NCBI GenBank assembly: GCA_023079485.1
Contig: CM041097.1
Span: 15,799,658-15,863,657, forward strand
Length of the DNA stretch: 64,000 nt
Direction of reading: 5' to 3'
Source of the DNA: Archilochus colubris
Taxonomy: Eukaryota > Chordata > Aves > Apodiformes > Trochilidae
In this document: in pieces, positions 60,801 to 64,000 of the stretch
How positions within the stretch are numbered: the first letter of the stretch is position 1
How the letters are laid out: each line of letters opens with the position of its first letter
Made by a program: the position numbers and the translations under genes
The notes under the pieces: generated by a model
Database searches by the model: none
Told to the model about the DNA's origin: nothing
Seen by the model: only the letters and a program-made list of their open reading frames with translations

Positions 60801-63800
60801 AACAGCTATTTGTAGCCAAGATATGCCAAGGATTACATGTTCAACCATCCAGCCAAAATCTGCAGATGAGGCAACACAAAACAATGAAAGTGTTGATGTG
60901 CACATGTCTCTGGCATGAGGAGGTGAAAAGAATCACATTTGTTCTCTCCAACAGGCAGTAATTCATGATTCTGAATTGTTAAAATGAGAAAGCACAACAA
61001 AGCCCTGAAATCTCAGGGCTCAGTGGTTTTTCAGGGCTTTGAGCATGTCCTTTCTAATTGCCATTCAACCCTTTAGCTACAGGATGGGTTAAAGGCCACG
61101 GTGTTGGACTTTGAAGGTAACACACAGCTTGTCCTGAGTATAGATTTCCTTTGTGATCATGAGACAGGCTTAAACAGAGCTCACAGGAAATTCTCAGACT
61201 AATGTCAAATCAGAATCTATTGAGAGGGGTTATATCATCTGTTTCCTGGGGTATATTATTCAGTGAGCAGGCAAAAACCCATATGCAAACCCTATTTATA
61301 CAGGGGTATTGTAGAGAAGAGAACACTCATCCTTACACGAGAGGTGCTTCTGACCCACGTGGTGACATCAGCCAATTGACTCTTCAGCCATCCTAACAAA
61401 TGTCCCTGTGTTAATACAGACACATTTCCACTGTTGAATGCAGAAGAAGGAATAAATACAAGTAAATGAGGCAAAAGTTCCTGTACACTGAGCTGCACCA
61501 AGCCTCCCTTTTGGTTCTGCTCTTTACCCAAGTTGTGTTTGCAGATGTGGCCAGCTCATGACCTTCTCTGTGGCAGGGGGATGTGACAAATTGCTCCATC
61601 ACTCAGCTGCATGGGAAAGGAATGAAGCCTGCATCCAGCAGGGCTGGGAGAGGCAGGGTGAGGCAAGACAAGTGCCCCTGTCCTCAGCAGGGCTCCATTG
61701 GCAAAAGGAGGCCAACAACCTGGCACTGCAAATATTCTGCACAGAGCAGCAGAGGTGCAGTAAACCTTGACACACAGCATATATCCACATAGTCATAAAG
61801 AGGTTAAGACTCTCTTGATAGGAACCAGTAGGCAAGAGCCTCAGGAATGAAAATTTTTCTTTCCTGACTGCCCATAAGAGAACACAGGGAACAATTCCTC
61901 CTGCCTCAGTTAATGGTGTCTCCCCCCAGAGTTCTGTTGCCTGATGGAGGACAATATTGTTTGTACAGGGATGATCTGAGAATGACCACAGTTTTATGAG
62001 GAAAGAAGAGATGTCCCCTAGTCACATTGAATCAGCAGCACAAGTGAAAATGAAGCAATTAAACTGGTAACTAGACCCACGTTGTATGGAATTTTCATAT
62101 TTGTTATGCTGAATTCTTTGCTTGCTTTCATTCTTTGTTCGGTTCTTCGCAGAGGTTGCTAAAGATTTATGATTTATAAAAGCATCAGGCTGCACTGTGT
62201 TTCCTTGGGTCCAGTCAAGGAAATCCAATAACATGGGAGTTTTGTGTTGTGAACATATATATATTTCTTCCCCTGCAATGTTATGTCTGTCAAAATGAAA
62301 CTGATAGGTTGGAAACAAGTCTGCTGAGGAGGCAAATAGAAGAATATTTTTACTAGAACGGGTGAAAACCATCAGATAAGTATCAGAGAGCATGAATTAA
62401 TCCATTGTACTGTGCTTTTTGAGGAAGAAGAGGATCAGTGGGGTCTAAATGGCCAAAAGGTTCAAGATACCTGTTTTTTATGTCTGCTTCTACTGAGAAT
62501 CCACTATATGACCTTGGGCAAACACACATTTTCTTTCTCACTTCTGTCAATTTGTTTTGCCTTATCCATTTAAATTAGAAACTGTTAGGATGGGGTTTGG
62601 CTCCTAATGTGTGTTCAAACAGAAGCTGAAATGGTGAGACCTTCATCTCTGTTGTGGAGCTCAAGGTGCTCCAGTAATACAAACAATAATAAAAGGAATC
62701 AGATACACAGTGCAATTGCATGAATAATAGGGTACTTCTTAGGACCATTCTTCCTGCCAGATCATCTTTGTGCTAATAAGTTCTGTTTACTCAGGGAATA
62801 TTCAATAAATAATAAATAAAACCTCAGGCTGAGACTTTCCCAAGCACAACAGGTAAATTAGACGTGTTGTCCATTAAAATTAATGTAAAGGGTGCATCTA
62901 AATCCCCTAGCACTCTCAGGAAATTCTTAGCTTGAATACTTAATCTCCAACCTAGGCAAACAGCAGGGTGGCTCTCTGTATCCAAAAAAACAGTGAGGTG
63001 GGAATTAAGAGGAGTATTGGACATCCCTGGGTGCAGGGTTCTTACCTGAGCAGCTCTAGGGGCATCCAACTGCTTTTGCTTCCCCGTAGTCCTGTGTGAA
63101 GTCTCTGGGAATCAATCACTACATTCCCAGAGGGGACAAGGTGACTTTTGCTTCCTCTGGATTCTGGAGATGAACAGATGGGGCAGGTAAAAAGGAAGAA
63201 GAAGGTAAAAAAAAGAAGAAATAGTACCTTCCTTGTGTGCAATATGCCATCTACCTCTTCTACCCCCCCTGCTCCAGCCTGAAATGATGCTCCTGAGAGC
63301 CCAGTGTGCTGCTCTGGCTTCCAGCAAGGTCCAGTGGGGACCCAGAGTGTCTCCAGCAAACAGGAAGTTTAAAGTAACTCAGAACCACCTACACTCCATT
63401 TCTCATCTCCAAATTTCTTAAACTGAGTGCAAGGGGGGAGGAACAGCACCAGATTTATTCTAAATGCTACATTGCTATGTAGGACAGGACTGATGTGATT
63501 TGAAAGGTGCTCACTGCAGCTTGGGTAGATCACTCTGTCTCTGTCAGCATGACAGATAACACCCTCCAGACAGCTATGAACACATTAAAAATATACTTCC
63601 ATCTCTGAGCAATCACACATTGGTGCAGTGCTGTCTCATGGTGGAGAAGGAGAGCAGCTATACCTCTGGGAGAGCTGCACAAACATCTGCGTCTCCCGTA
63701 GCTTGATTTTTCACTATTATTCCTTCCTGACAATTTTGCCACCCTTGATAAAAACCCAAGTGAGAAATAAAAATGAAATTAGTTCTCTCTGACACGTGCA

Positions 63801-64000
63801 TACATATTTAAGCATTTCTGTCACTGTATGTTAGAGTTGCAGGCACTTCAACGATGCTGCTTAGCTCCTTGCATGGCACCAGGTAGTACTATGAGGCTGT
63901 AAGGTTTCAGGAGCTGAAAAAAATCTCCTCTTTCTTCACATTTCATTTTGGTTTATATTATCATCAGAATCACAGTGAAACTGAGAAGTTTCTATAATTC
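54802..64000. other. Intergenic, no gene seen
   Basis: AT-rich non-coding DNA up to the right edge. It includes short runs such as (AT)n at about 62255-62264 and the CAAAA repeat near 57379-57395, and no recognisable exon, RNA gene or well-preserved transposon. The longest frames (about 100-125 codons) look random in composition. Confidence 0.6.

Noticed and set aside
1..64000. CRISPR arrays, operons, toxin or phage-like systems
   Set aside because: The window is vertebrate nuclear DNA. No regularly spaced repeats or prokaryote-type gene clusters occur.

Overview
The window reads as nuclear DNA of a bird. Three things point that way. There are CR1 LINE 3' ends, with the tandem ATTCTATG tail and the conserved 'gatgatctc...ggtcccttccaaccc' block. 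There is a solo LTR of the avian ERVL type, starting TGTCCTGG and ending CCTGACA. The one recognisable protein-coding gene is a vertebrate monocarboxylate transporter split by GT-AG introns. Most of the rest is AT-rich non-coding DNA. None of the other open frames looks like a gene.

Region 1 (1 to about 18.0 kb) is the 3' part of a plus-strand SLC16 gene, best matched to SLC16A7 (MCT2). Three coding exons are visible: 7512-7655, 12357-13232 and 16014-16306. Their phases fit one another, and together they encode 437 residues, from the end of transmembrane helix 2 to the stop codon. The first coding exon (start codon, TM1 with the DGGWGW-type signature, most of TM2) was not found and should lie upstream of the window. 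A worn CR1 3' end finishes about 30 bases before the exon 2 splice acceptor. The 3' UTR most likely ends near 18.0 kb at an AATAAA followed by a GT-rich stretch.

Region 2 (18.0-43.4 kb) is non-coding. Its main landmark is an isolated GC-rich, CpG-rich patch at 24.32-24.67 kb, with a TATA-like box, set among long poly-T and pyrimidine tracts. It is a candidate orphan promoter. A small CR1 remnant lies at 33.56 kb.

Region 3 (43.4-64.0 kb) is also non-coding. It holds a solo ERVL-type LTR (43400-44173) with a clean 5-bp target-site duplication, and two 5'-truncated CR1 copies of the same subfamily in opposite orientation (45.05-45.56 kb minus, 54.14-54.80 kb plus). AT-rich blocks dense in TAATTA near 42.55-42.85 kb and 48.43-48.75 kb are candidate conserved enhancers.

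I did not find an undescribed biological system. The items most worth following up are the orphan CpG island, the CR1 element beside the exon 2 acceptor, and the acidic central loop of the transporter.
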